A stretch of DNA of 64,000 nucleotides from Mya arenaria. Taxonomy: Eukaryota; Mollusca; Bivalvia; Myida; Myidae. This document shows positions 11,701-21,657 of the stretch, piece after piece. Each line of letters opens with the position of its first letter. The stretch's first letter is position 1. Both the position numbers and the translations under genes were made by a program. The stretch is taken from contig NC_069124.1 of NCBI RefSeq assembly GCF_026914265.1, positions 91,168,628 through 91,232,627 of the forward strand, given 5' to 3'. Under the pieces are notes generated by a model, which was not told where the DNA came from, did no database searches, and worked only from the letters and a program-made list of their open reading frames with translations.

Positions 11701-12192
11701 AACAATAACACTAATCATTTCATAGCGTTTGTAGTTGTAGGGTAACCCGTTCATCTCTGATAAAATAAAGAGTTTTTAATATCGACCATGCTTCATAATA
11801 TCCTCTGTGCTATTCCAGCAATGTTCCTGTTCTCCTGGACACCATATGCGGTAATAGCGTACCTCCATACTCTGGGAATTGCTAGCGGAATTGTCACCCC
11901 TGAACTCTCGCTTGTCCCCCTTGTCTGTGCAAAGACAGCTGGATTTTGGAATCCGGTGATTTTTAGTCTGAAGAACAGGCCAGTGAAAGAATACATTGTG
12001 GCCAATATATCAGATGCTTTTACAAGATTGGGGTCTGCCTTGCGGTGTGGGCGCAAGAACTTCGTTGGTATACGGCATTCGAGAGGCAGGAAGCCCGATG
12101 TTAATATTCCAGAAAGTCCCGAAGAGGACCGTTTCAGAACGACACGGGTCGAAGGAGCCGGTTTAAGGGTCGTCGAGGAGTCGAACGTCTAA
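2703..12192 (+). CDS. Opsin copy 1 (retinal-binding rhodopsin-class GPCR), five coding exons
   Basis: Joining 2724-2938, 6616-6743, 9447-9736, 10781-10868 and 11819-12192 gives 364 uninterrupted codons; every junction is GT..AG, in phases 2, 1, 0, 1. Seven hydrophobic segments are present. Opsin marks, numbered from the ATG at 2724: Cys95 and Cys174 (disulfide), Glu168 six residues before Cys174 (bovine Glu181 site), Tyr98 at the bovine 113 site, Asp177 at the 190 site, SWTPY at 246-250 (CWxP site), Lys279 in VCAKTAG (Schiff-base lysine) and NPVIF at 285-289. FRY at 119-121 replaces D/ERY. The C-terminus is ESNV. GHTGYVYEP and TPELSLVP resemble RGR/retinochrome/peropsin opsins, so it could be a photoisomerase or a signalling receptor; the class is inferred. 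Possible starts are 2703, 2724 and 2745; only 2745 is shared with copy 3 and it puts an NAS glycosylation site at the N-terminus. A 5' non-coding exon is possible. Confidence 0.92.
2724..2938 (+). CDS. Opsin copy 1, exon 1 (N-terminus, TM1, first part of TM2)
   Basis: Encodes a short extracellular N-terminus with N-x-S sites (NNS, NAS), TM1, the first intracellular loop and LLVNELFV of TM2, where Glu68 occupies the usual Asp2.50 place. It ends in phase 2 at GTCAG|GTAGGG. An in-frame ATG also lies at 2703, and the ATG conserved in all copies is at 2745. Confidence 0.9.
3407..3567. repeat. 41-bp minisatellite, about 4 copies (intron 1, unit 1)
   Basis: Unit of the type CATTATGTAATGAAAAAAGT followed by CACTATAGAGAGCTAAGACC, repeated four times. 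Confidence 0.85.
3684..5384. repeat. 47-bp minisatellite, about 36 copies (intron 1, unit 1)
   Basis: Period 47, consensus GGTTAGACATGCGACATGTA then GACGTTCAGTACGTGACGCA then TGTAGTA. Variants (CAATACG, GTGGCG, TGTATTA) occur in blocks, as expected of local expansion. It ends abruptly at AAAACGGAGACG. No open frame runs through it. Confidence 0.95.
5385..6318. other. Intron 1, distal part (unit 1)
   Basis: AT-rich non-coding DNA beginning with the surviving right arm of a fold-back element; matched at 30,046-30,982. Nothing else recognised. Confidence 0.5.
6319..6521. repeat. Compound tetranucleotide microsatellite before exon 2 (unit 1)
   Basis: Runs of GTTA, then GGTC with CGAT/CAGT variants, then the pentamer CAGGT, then CAGT. 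Ends about 95 bp before the exon 2 acceptor. Confidence 0.95.
6616..6743 (+). CDS. Opsin copy 1, exon 2 (TM2 end, loop 1, TM3)
   Basis: Acceptor ATGACAG|GTTGC and donor CACCG|GTAACA. Encodes RWLFGDAGC, with the disulfide Cys95, and TM3 up to LFT. The 128-bp length is the same in all three copies. From Glu68 to Cys95 the spacing is 27 residues, as between Asp83 and Cys110 of bovine rhodopsin. Confidence 0.92.
6744..7590. other. Intron 2, proximal part (unit 1)
   Basis: Non-coding; matched at 31,395-32,241. Short open frames here are not conserved in unit 3. Confidence 0.5.
7591..7811. repeat. 31-bp minisatellite, about 7 copies (intron 2, unit 1)
   Basis: Consensus CGCACATATTGGCTGCATTA then AGGCTTGACCC, period 31. 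Nearly homogeneous. Confidence 0.95.
7812..8162 (-). mobile_element. tRNA-derived SINE (unit 1)
   Basis: On the minus strand 8162-8087 reads like a tRNA: GATAGCTCAGTGGACTGGTA (A box), then GGGGTTCAAATCCC (B box/T arm). A non-tRNA body follows with CGAGTAACGGTGTTATACAC. It abuts the 31-bp array. Confidence 0.75.
8163..9446. other. Intron 2, distal part (unit 1)
   Basis: Non-coding, AT-rich; matched at 33,246-34,543. No repeat or conserved frame recognised apart from small indels between units (unit 2 has an extra AAAGGGAGATCTCC near 34,280). Confidence 0.5.
9447..9736 (+). CDS. Opsin copy 1, exon 3 (FRY motif, TM4, loop 2, TM5)
   Basis: Acceptor CATTGCAG|CCATC and donor CGAAAG|GTAATT, 290 bp. 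Starts with AIAIFRYIIVC, so Phe sits where Asp/Glu of the D/ERY motif normally is. Loop 2 carries YVYEPSRLSCTPDW (Glu168, Cys174, Asp177). TM5 follows and the exon ends with KRK in phase 0. Copy 1 has Cys132 where copies 2 and 3 have Arg. Confidence 0.92.
9737..10780. other. Intron 3 (unit 1)
   Basis: Non-coding. Positions about 10,100-10,260 are rich in AAGGTCA-type words (GTCAAGGTCAAGG, GGTCAAAGGTTG, GATCAAGGTCATAC), which I read as a dispersed repeat. Matched at 34,834-35,882. Confidence 0.55.
10781..10868 (+). CDS. Opsin copy 1, exon 4 (loop 3, start of TM6)
   Basis: Acceptor GATTGCAG|GCCCAC and donor CCATGG|GTACGT, 88 bp. Encodes a basic third loop (AHRHRLRP) and MEHDLTVLCVITM. Glu229 lies 18 residues before the TM6 Trp, the spacing of Glu6.30 that pairs with the DRY arginine in class A receptors. 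Confidence 0.88.
10869..11818. other. Intron 4 (unit 1)
   Basis: Non-coding; nearly identical at 35,971-36,920. Contains AAGTCGGCTGCGGCTGGCAT followed by GCCGACTT (inverted AAGTCGGC / GCCGACTT at 11,658-11,685). Confidence 0.5.
11819..12192 (+). CDS. Opsin copy 1, exon 5 (TM6, TM7 with retinal Lys, tail, stop)
   Basis: Acceptor CTATTCCAG|CAATG. Encodes MFLFSWTPYAV of TM6, TM7 with the Schiff-base Lys279 and NPVIF, helix-8-like SLKNRPVKEYI, a Cys in ALRCGRKN (possible palmitoylation), an Arg-rich tail and the final ESNV before TAA at 12190-12192. Confidence 0.93.
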
Positions 12193-12556
12193 TGACCGTA
12201 TACAGCCAGGACACGTCTAATGGCCGTAAAGCCAGGGCACGTCTAATGGCCGTAAAGCCAGACCACGTCTAATGGCCGTATAGCCAGGGCACGTCTAATG
12301 GGCGTATACAGCCAGGGCACGTTTAATAGGCGTATAGCCAGCGCACGTATAATGGCCGTATAGCCAGGGCACGTCTAATGGCCGTATAGCCAGGGCACGT
12401 CTAATGGCCGTATAGCCAGGGCACGTCTAATGGCCGTATAGCCAGGGCACGTATAATGGCCGTATAGCCAGGGCACGTCTAATGGCCGTATAGCCAGGGC
12501 ACGTCTAATGGCCGTATAGCCAGGGCACGTCTAATGGCCGTATAGCCAGGGCACGT
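12186..12556 (+). repeat. 26-bp minisatellite from the stop codon into the 3' UTR, about 14 copies (copy 1)
   Basis: Consensus CGTCTAATGGCCGTATAGCC then AGGGCA, period 26. The first unit is the end of the reading frame itself (AAC GTC TAA TGA). Confidence 0.95.
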
Positions 12557-12776
12557 GATAATCACGATCAGATAGTCTGCTTAAGATATAGTTTTACGTT
12601 TTTTGCGTCATCCAGATGAACCAGATAAACCGTTCTTGAATATACACGTATATTTCTGAAGACACTGATAGCTTGTGGGTTTAGATGCCGCAACAAAAAA
12701 ATACCTTTCACAAATTATATCCCGGTATTGACAAAGTTATGGTTTTGTTAACGTACCTGTCATCGTCAGCGTGCCA

Positions 12777-12782
12777 AATAAA
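12777..12782 (+). promoter_or_regulatory. Candidate polyadenylation signal, opsin copy 1
   Basis: AATAAA in GTGCCAAATAAAACTTT, 585 bp after the stop. Homology to copy 3 stretches from the stop to about this point, which fits a 3' UTR end. Confidence 0.45.
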
Positions 12783-12949
12783 ACTTTAATGTTATGGGTC
12801 GGACGAAACGGAAGACGCGTAATAAGGGCCAAAAAGGGTATTTCGGTAGCTCAGGCGGTTCCACTGAATATAGCAGAAGTCAGTCTTGCTAAGCGTAATA
12901 ATAAGGCTTATGATGTAAAAACTTTGTTAGATAACTATGTTTTTCTTAT

Positions 12950-13665
12950 GTGTGGTTAAACCCAAACTCTGTTTATTTGAAGTGTTCATATTGTGTTTAA
13001 AAATAGAGTGTTCGATGTATTTAAGAAGTCATTGTTTGAAAATGTTAACAACAGCTATACCCTATGTACGTAAACATACCTTAAGGAATTCTTTGGAATT
13101 GAATTTTATCTAGATGTTTTACCAAAAATAATAATAATGGCTTTGTCTATGCTTAGACTGTCGCCACATAAATTATATATTGAACAGGGCGATATGGAGT
13201 AATTGTATTTTGTGTAACTCTAACGATATAGAAGACGAATACCACTTTGTCATAATATGCCCTGTGTATAAAATATCAGAAAGGAGTTGATAAAAACTCT
13301 TTATTTCATGCTTTTCGATGAAATATGGGGTTTCATCAGTGAAATAACAACAGTGAAAATATCAACTTACAGAACTACTTTTAAAATTCTTTGTAGTAAC
13401 TTCCCCTTGATCAAAACAGAACACTTCACTTTGAACCAGAAAATTTTGGCAAATTTAAAGAAATGTTTTATAAATTTAAATCAATATTTATTTGGAAATT
13501 AACAACTTACCGTTTATTACCGGTTATCCCGTTTTTCAAACGTTTCCTTGATCTTGAAGCTGAATGTTCGAACCTTTGCTTTCATGCCAAACAATTTACA
13601 GACGAAAACAACTGTTCGAACATAAAAAGAATGCTATATCATCGTTCAAATGTATTTTGAACTGT
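12950..13665 (+). mobile_element. Non-LTR retrotransposon ORF2 C-terminal remnant (unit 1)
   Basis: Frameshifted pieces read RLSPHKLYIEQGD, then CNSNDIEDEYHFVIICPVYK (a C..H..C zinc-binding end typical of non-LTR ORF2 proteins), then KILANLKKCFINLNQYLFGN. No intact polymerase. Confidence 0.65.
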
Positions 13666-15979
13666 TTGTCGTTGTAATACGTAAAACGAACTTCCCGGAA
13701 AATTCACACAACAATTTACAGATATTCTGATATTTTCTCCCCACCCACGCCTCAAAATATGTCAACAAACTAGCGTGGTCCTCATCACTACATTGAAAAC
13801 GACCTGTCTACAAGCAAACCAGACTGGTCTCTGACAGTAAGATGACTGAATATCCATGAATCATGAAACACACTCTAAAACTAAGAAAAATGTCTAAAAT
13901 CCAATGATCATTAGCCGCATTTGTTTTGCTAACACGTTTGACCTTCCAAATTTTCATTCATTAAATCGCGGCGTAGTAATTTGGTTAAATGTATTCCCGC
14001 TTAAAATAAAAGTGTTTTCATTATTTAAGTGAACAATTGTACACTTTATTGATTACTGTTCATAAAAGCTTTGCACTTAAAACGAGCGAATAATAACATA
14101 TAAGAATGAATAGCAAATAACTTTTTCTCAAAAAAACAGAAATAGAAAAGTTGACAGCTATAAATTTGCGTGAGGGGCGCCCCACGGGTAGCGGCGTAAA
14201 TAACACCCTTTTCAAAAAGGGGGTAATTAAGAAATAAATTTAAAAAAACTCCAAAAATAAGCATAAAAGAAACAGAAAATTTGTTTATTTCAGTGTAAGA
14301 TCGTATTTTATTTCACTCGTGATCATAGAAAAACTAAATTTTCACTCGTGACTTCGCCACTCGTGAAAATATGTTTTTCTATGACAGTACTCGAATGAAA
14401 TGACAAATATTCTCTATATATTAGAAACCCAAGTATGTACAAATTTGTTGAATTAATGAAATCGCATAATGTAGTCGAAACAAGAAATCTAAGTAAATTC
14501 ATAAACCAAGCATTTCTTTTAAGAAATTCTGTGATAAATAATATGATTAAGTCTATATAGTAATATAAATTTTATGACATTAGCCTCCCGAATTCCTATT
14601 ATCCTGGTATTTCAGATATGTAGCATTTACGTTTAATTTAGATATTTACCTTTTGTATAAAAATAATTATCTCTAAATTATGTTGTTTTTTTTGTCTTTA
14701 TTTTTTCTTTCTTTTCCTTTTTATTTGCCATGTATCATTGTGACCATAATATTTATTATTTGGCATATCATGTTTTGTCAAGAAACTGTGTTATTTACAT
14801 GTTTACGACATTAAACAACTTTGTCTGTCTGTCTGTTAATCATAACTCTAAACCCGTCGAGATATGTTCCATTCACTAAAGACAAACACATATACGAACA
14901 GTGGCACTTCGTGTAACCAGTCTAGTCTATGGTTAACATTTATATTTTAACATTTATTATTGTATTTTTTGTAACCTAAACCAAATTGGAGACGAGTTCC
15001 ATTACCTCCTTAGATGTCCACACTTAAATAACGAATGAAAAACATTATTACCTTATGTAAATAGAAATACTGTAAATATTCTCGGATTTAAATCTATTAT
15101 GAACGAGAATAATGAAACAAAGCTAGGTAGTGTTAGCAAATTTGTCATGACAATACGTTAAACACTGCAAACCCCACCTGGCATGGACTAAATCTCACGT
15201 CAATAATATGTTTATATCCAAACCCTTAAGGGATCACTGATTCCATTTTGTACTTTGTTAGATTTGGTTAGCTGTATTAAGATACCGTACAGCCTGGTTG
15301 AATACCAAATTTGTTCTATATTACCCATGCAATTTGTATTAAATGTATTTACCTCTTTTCACATGCTGTTTGTGCTGAGTGTATAATAAAACTGTAAAGC
15401 TATAAAACTATATGTTGAGTTGTTGTCAGGAGTTGTATAAATATCGTCGTTCATTAATAGATTTTAACTAAGTGCTCAGTGTTCGCCTAATGATCAGATG
15501 AGGCGTTGCTTTACTAATAACTTAGAAAAGTAAAATGTTCCAACGATCAATATGGCAATTCAAGGACGGTCTTAACTATCATGTTATTTTAGAAAGTATA
15601 ATATTCTGTTTTTGCTCTTATGAAAAGTACAGATATATGTCTGAGACTTTTCGAAACCCGACTGTCTATAATAACTGCATTTGGGCATCCCTTTACATTT
15701 GTATAATTTGTAACAAGGCTACTGAAAATTTATACATAAGTAACCTAAAAGCATAGCTTTGAAAAACACACTGATTATGTAGTTATAACTAAGTGGGCAA
15801 CATATATCTAAAATCGATTTTCTTCCTAAGTAAACCACTAAGGCACATACACAAAGTTTATCCAGGAGGAAAATCCACTGTATTTCAGTGTATTTTATAT
15901 TGTGTGACTAGTCTATGGTATTCTTTTAGCATTAATAGCTCATGTAAAGGAAAACATCTATGTAACAACAATTGGGATT
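13666..15979. other. Spacer after the opsin (unit 1)
   Basis: Non-coding, AT-rich; matched at 38,846-41,156. Contains a small fold-back at 14,305-14,403 and a (TCTG)n tract at about 14,820-14,836 that looks like a retrotransposon 3' tail. Confidence 0.5.
14305..14403. repeat. Small fold-back element (unit 1)
   Basis: TTTCACTCGTGATCATAGAAAAAC pairs, with few mismatches, with GTTTTTCTATGACAGTACTC and following bases around ACTTCGCC. Confidence 0.7.
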
Positions 15980-16545
15980 ATAAGTATCTTCCATGGCCAA
16001 GAGGGTAAGATAGGTTGATCCAAACCCGAGCGCAGAGTGTTTTGCGAAAACGAGGTTTACCGAGTTTCCGCAAAACACTCTGCGCGAGGGCTGGGATGAA
16101 CCTTTCTCCCACCTTAGATAAGTAGATCCAAAATTTAACCATGCTAGAAATTCTTATCTTGCCCACGGGCAAAGATAAAACAAGTACCCGTATATATATT
16201 TTCTTGAATGGTCATCACATTGTAATCCCTTGTCGAAGACTGTCGTCTGTAGCATCATACAAACCTTGTCTTGTGGCAATATTTAGAATGCTTATTAATT
16301 ATTTCTCGCTTAAAAGGTCTCCATAAAACAGTTTTCACGCACCTTTCAAGAAATAATGCTTTACTCTCCTCAGAACTATTAAAGACCGATTTGACTATTA
16401 ACATTATCTGAATGACTGCGCGCATATCCATGACAACCACGAATTATCACATACCCATACGCATTTATTTTCACTGCGCAAAAAAAGAGTAACAGCAAAA
16501 AATACATTTTTACTTAATTTTGTTTAACCGAGGTGGGAGAAAAAC
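15980..16545. mobile_element. Fold-back element with long palindrome (unit 1)
   Basis: CGCAGAGTGTTTTGCG at 16,031-16,046 is exactly inverted at 16,069-16,084, around AAAACGAGGTTTACCGAGTTTC, itself partly palindromic. The flank holds CTTATCTTGCCCACGGGC and TTTTGTTTAACCGAGGTGGG. MITE-like; no coding capacity. Confidence 0.75.
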
Positions 16546-16780
16546 TATCTATACCTTTCAAAATAGAATTTATTTCAAGAAACTTCTTCCTATTGCACTT
16601 TGTTTTCCAAATAATGTTGTTGTTTTTTATTTATATTTTTAAATAGTGTATTTATGTATGCGATGTTCGGGGATATTGTGAAAGTGTGTTCATAGAATAT
16701 TATTCGAAAACATTTTGGTGTTAAAACGTATAAGTAACTCTAGTTTCTGAATTCTTATATATCGGGTCTTCATTTCCATT

Positions 16781-17132
16781 TTAAAGCTGCACTCTCACAG
16801 ATATACCATTTTTACAACTCTTTTTATTTTTCGTCTTGGAAAGGGCAAATTTTTGCATAAACTTCTACAATCAAATGATTTAAGATTGCTGACAAAAATC
16901 TGATCGTAGATTTTCATATTTCCGTTCGATAATTAATGTTTTGTGGCTAACGGTTTAAGAAAAATGCATAAAACATCATTTTTCGAACTTAAATATAAAA
17001 ATCTGCTATCTATTTTTTTTGTCAGCTATCTACGTGCAAATTACTGGTTTCTATAGATTTTCGCATAATTGGCTCGTTCCAAGACAAAAAAAATGTTGTC
17101 AAAACGTTCAATCTGTGAGAGTGCAGCTTTAA
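16781..17132. mobile_element. TTAA-flanked fold-back MITE (unit 1)
   Basis: Starts TTAAAGCTGCACTCTCACAG and ends CTGTGAGAGTGCAGCTTTAA, an exact 20-bp terminal inverted repeat including TTAA. The two halves also pair internally (GGAAAGGGCAAATTTTTGCA with a Cys-less mirror near 17,060). Confidence 0.85.
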
Positions 17133-18374
17133 GACAAACTTTTTTTGAAGTTTGTATGCTAATTCGAAAAATGGAGAGTGTACTTGTTTTGTTACGCGAG
17201 TGATACTAATAAAAGCACTTCTAATGTTGTCGTTTCGTTGGTGTGAAGCAACAATGCAAAATAGTAGTAAAACTAAATACTAACATGGGCACGTGAGTAT
17301 GGTTTGTTGTAATCAAGCCGGACAAATAGATTTTCTCCGGGATCTCTGGTTTGTCCAACAACACAATATCACACTCTCGCGCAACATCGTGCCAACGAGA
17401 CTGGGTTAGCATAAGTTAATGTCACTTTCTTTACAATTGTCGTGAAATAAATACAACTAAAACTGAATACTTTCTAAAAGAAAAAAATCACATGCACCGT
17501 GTAGTCGCAAAAAAAACTTCGATATTGAAATATTTGTGTTTTATTTAAATAGTTATAATGATGAAATTGACGGATCATCACAGTTTGGATTAATATATTC
17601 CAATGCATTGATTGAAACCCGGTATCACTTGCATTATAAGCGTCGATCTTAACCTTTTATCTCCCTGTAGCTGCGTTCAAAGATGGGGTAATAAGCTACA
17701 TGTACCGATGTTATTTTCAAACGACATTTCAAACACTGTGTACTGATGCATGCCAACGAAATATATAATGTCTTTTGCATATGCAGTAAAAGACCGAACA
17801 TGCTTATTCGCCTATTTCAAATGTTTCTGGCGGTAGATTGACATATTGAACTAAAGAACCTTACCTAAACAGGCCCAAGATTTAGCTGTACTGTGGCCAT
17901 GAAGGACAACAGCACTATAAAGCCCACACGCACCAGAATGGAGACATGGTCCTGGCGTAATTGGAAGCTTCGTTCATCTTTTCTTCTGTGTCCGACCAGA
18001 AACACAATCGTTTTAACGACATGAACAAGGTTCAAGCACATTGTTCTCCGGTCAATATCCCACATTACCTACCATTCGGAAGGACGAAGATCTCAAACTA
18101 CTCGAGAACGAAAGGGCGGTTTGTAAAAGTAAGAGCGATGCGTTCATTATTTGCTGCGGAAATCATCCTTCGTTTATGTAAACAATTCCACTTCCCAGTG
18201 TAAGGGCATTTTACGCGAGCTCCGCATTCCGACTCGACTCGATTCTTTCCTTGGAACAATCGCCCAAAGACGCCCTACGGAGCCATGTCTTACAGGAGGA
18301 GAGAACTTGCTGTGCACAGGTGAAAAACACCGATTCGCATGTGATAACATTGCAGTGTATATCAACAATGTTTG
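17133..18374. other. Spacer without recognised gene (unit 1)
   Basis: Matched at 42,314-43,557. The minus-strand open frame 18,065-17,865 (66 codons, unchanged in unit 2) ends in a hydrophobic stretch (VRVGFIVLLSFMATVQL) and a TAG that overlaps a perfect donor TTTAG|GTAAGG. It could be a remnant exon, but I do not recognise it. Confidence 0.3.
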
Positions 18375-19022
18375 GATAAGTTAAATAGGTTGGTGGTTGG
18401 GAGTCCTTGTATAAAGTTTCAATGCAATACATCAAGTAATTGCTGAATGACAAATGCAAGCTTGCATGCACAACTTTAACGATAGTGTCTATGTTAAATG
18501 ATAAAGGACCATATATAATATGTATTATATACAATACAGAGTAATCCAACTTGATTAATTGAGTAGGTTGAATGGTTGCGGACACATGTCTGAAGTTTAA
18601 ATGCAATACATTATATATTTGCTAAGATATTTCCTTTAATGTGGTTACGGGCGAAACATAACCAAAATTTATAAGTTAAATAACAAAGGGTCATGATTTT
18701 CATAATATGCAAATAGGGTTATATACTTATATTACATGCTTAATTCAGTAGGCTGCATTGTTGAGTGCTATTTTTAAAGTCGCAATGCAGTACATCACGT
18801 CGTTGCTGAGTTTTTGACTGAAATGTGGTTACATGCAAAGCATTTAAGCCAGAATTTCTAAATTGATCAATGAAGGGCCATAATTTGCATTATATGCAAA
18901 AAAGAGTTATCTTACACGATTATAAACTAGATTGGATGGTTGAGTATCGTTGTATAATGTTTCAAAGCAATACATGTTGTATTTGCTGAGATATTTAATT
19001 AATTGTGGTAACATAAAAGGGT
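18375..19022. repeat. Degenerate tandem repeat, about 170 bp period (unit 1)
   Basis: Four diverged copies of a segment with GTTTCAATGCAATACATCAA, GTGGTTACATGCAAAGCATT and CCATAATTTGCATTATATGC. Confidence 0.65.
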
Positions 19023-19115
19023 CCTAATTATTCACAAATCTTTTAGTGGTAAACAAGAGAATCATATTATTCACAGATTTTGTTTTTGACAGTGCTGTTT
19101 GATAATTAGTAATAA

Positions 19116-19146
19116 AAGTAAAATAATAATAATAATAATAATTAAA

Positions 19147-19187
<41 letters not shown>

Positions 19188-19189
19188 GA
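19116..19189. repeat. (AAT)n microsatellite (unit 1)
   Basis: AAT runs followed by a purine-rich stretch of GCAGCAG and GGTGG. Read on the minus strand they give a meaningless poly-Leu/Tyr frame. Confidence 0.95.
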
Positions 19190-20707
19190 ATGATAAAAGT
19201 GATAATAGTAACAATGACAACAAGTTGTTGTAGTATGAGAAGGATTAGCAGCAGCAGGTGGTGGTGTGGTTGGTGGCAGCGGCGGCGGATGCGGTAATGG
19301 AAGCAGCAGTAGTAGCAGTCGTAATAGAAGTAATCATATATAGGTCTGGTTCGAGAAAGGTTTGCGGGGTGCATATTGAAGGGATATACTCACTTTAAGA
19401 TCATATGTTACTCCCATATGAGGCAAGCTCGGAACAGGACAATTTTTAAACCAAAGCTCTGCTGGCACCGCGGTATTCACTGCTGGTACGAATATTAGCC
19501 GTTGAAAGCGTTGGAAATACATCTTTCTATAAAAAAGATCAAAGATACAAGAAAACTTATTACACGTTGGATATACATAAATTACAACACTAGCTCGCAG
19601 AGCTATTTTCCGACAAAATGAAACATATCAATAATGCAACACAAAACCTTGAAGTTAATAAATGCATTTCAAATAAGATTAAAAGTTAAATTGTATAAGC
19701 GAAATAGTTAAGACATAAAATAATAAAAATTTTCCAAACGGCTTTAAGAATTGAACTTGAAAAATTATATGCATGTGTATAATAGAGATGGACAGGTGAT
19801 CATGTACAGAAGTCCCAAAAGCGAAAGATGCCCTAAACGATATCAAATAATTCATAGAATAATTGACAAAATATAATTTACACTGCCAGTAAGGTCAGAC
19901 ACCAAGTTTCATGAAAAATATAATTGTTATGCTAGTTCCTGCTTCAATTCTTACAAAATCAGACGAAATGCGCAGGCTCAACACTGAAAACGCGAATCAC
20001 GAATTACGATTGGGAGGTTAAAGATGCACTCTTACTCCCAGATAAGGTTTACCACAATGAATACAATTGATTAAATATACCAAAAGGATGAATAATTGTC
20101 GAAAACAATGGTTCTTTTTTTAGTTTTCAGCTATTAAATACACGGTAAATATCTAGCTATCAGTAATTCAATTTTGAATAAGTTTGTCACTTTAAAAATT
20201 ATGCCGATCCCCCACCCACCCAAACACATTATTTTGCTATCATGCTTGACCACAGGTTGATCACACTCGTCTTTGTGTTTCAGCAGAACAGCCGCTGCCA
20301 TTTATCAACTCTGGCCCTGAACGAACAACAGACATGCATACAAATATGACGAGGCTTTTATAACGCTGTACCCGTACATTAAAATATTGAGCATTAATAT
20401 AGACCTAACCACTGTATATGTTTTTAAAAACAAAAACACACATACATGTTTTTGCATTCAGATTTACATTGTATTGTACAGCACTACATATATGTTGTGT
20501 ATGCATTCTTAATTTACACTACCGTTTGATAACGAGGGTTGATCATATGGAGGCTTCAAGATAGTTTATAGTCGTTATTTTATTATCTTATTAACCATCA
20601 TTTTAGAATTTTCTATAATTAACTGTTTTCTTTATGAAATGAACGGTGATCAGACCAAACGTCCGGAGTGATTACAATCATAATTAAGTTGTTAGTAAAC
20701 CATGTTG
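19190..20707. other. End of unit 1 spacer
   Basis: Non-coding; matched at 44,408-45,927. Nothing recognised. Confidence 0.5.
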
Positions 20708-21657
20708 TCATTTCCAAGTGTATATTTAGGGCTATAAGCAATCAACAGGGGCTGTCAGGGCTAACATTGCATTCAGAATATACTTCTCAATATAATTTAA
20801 GGACAACAGTTTGTTATGCGCACCTTTTACAAGGTGTCAAAGGCAATCGACATCATTTCAATAACACACCCATGGTGTTTTACATTTAGTAAGTGAATAC
20901 AAACAGGAAAATAAAACTGAAAACTTGTGGGAGCAAAATGTCCAGGTACTCTTAAAAATAAAATGAGTTCGACCATACTTGAAGGGTAAATATGATTTAA
21001 GATGTCAAGTAAATCTGTGGACAGGAATTTGTTCACAATTAATCAATTTGACTTAGTTGAGAGTTATTGTGTAGTGCCTATAGAGGCGTACGACGCATTC
21101 CACTCTAATACAACAACATACATGTAGAGACAGTAACATGGGGTTGGTAAAACGTTTGCTTAAGATTTTGATTTCAAGATGAAGTACCACAGGAAATGGC
21201 TATAGTGTGGGCCAGAAAATGTAAATGACCTTTATGGACAGGTTCTAATGGAAGTATTTCAAAATAAAACCATCGTTTAAATATGGTCAACTTCGTAATA
21301 CTTATACTGACGTTTTACGACTTGTGTGTCCTCTTTAGTATGAGAACCGTTGTGGTCTTTCTTGGTAGATCTGGGGCGAGTGTAGCTTAAGCAGGGTTGG
21401 AAGTGTCAAGGAGGATCAATAGCAGATGTGTATTGCATACATTCTGTGAGTGGTGCGTGTTCGAGCACGGGTTAGGAATTGGAAAAACTTTTAAGCACCA
21501 TACAGTGCCATAAACACACTGGCTGTGCAATTCATCCTAGTAAGCATTAAATCTCTCATATTAAGCTTAAAGTTTTGGTGAAATGGGCATATTGCCACTC
21601 GAGTGAGTCATATGAACATAGAAATATAATTTTCATAGGTGTTTGGCTTTCTGTTAC

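Larger units (their letters stand above)
1..20707. repeat. Tandem duplication unit 1 (opsin copy 1), left end outside window
   Basis: The first bases (TCATTTCCAAGTGTATATTT) recur at 20,708 and 45,928 in the same orientation. Unit 1 and unit 2 match from end to end apart from the minisatellites and a 4.3-kb block. Confidence 0.9.

Noticed and set aside
11793..12056. Minus-strand frame opposite exon 5
   Set aside because: Antisense shadow of the opsin exon, which has clear TM6-TM7 motifs on the + strand.
12771..12959. 62-codon frame after the opsin
   Set aside because: Overlaps the candidate polyadenylation signal and the start of a decayed retrotransposon; no family resemblance.
19024..19374. 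Minus-strand frame rich in Leu and Tyr (also 44,213-44,593)
   Set aside because: Translation of the (AAT)n tract and purine-rich flank; sequence differs between units by repeat slippage.
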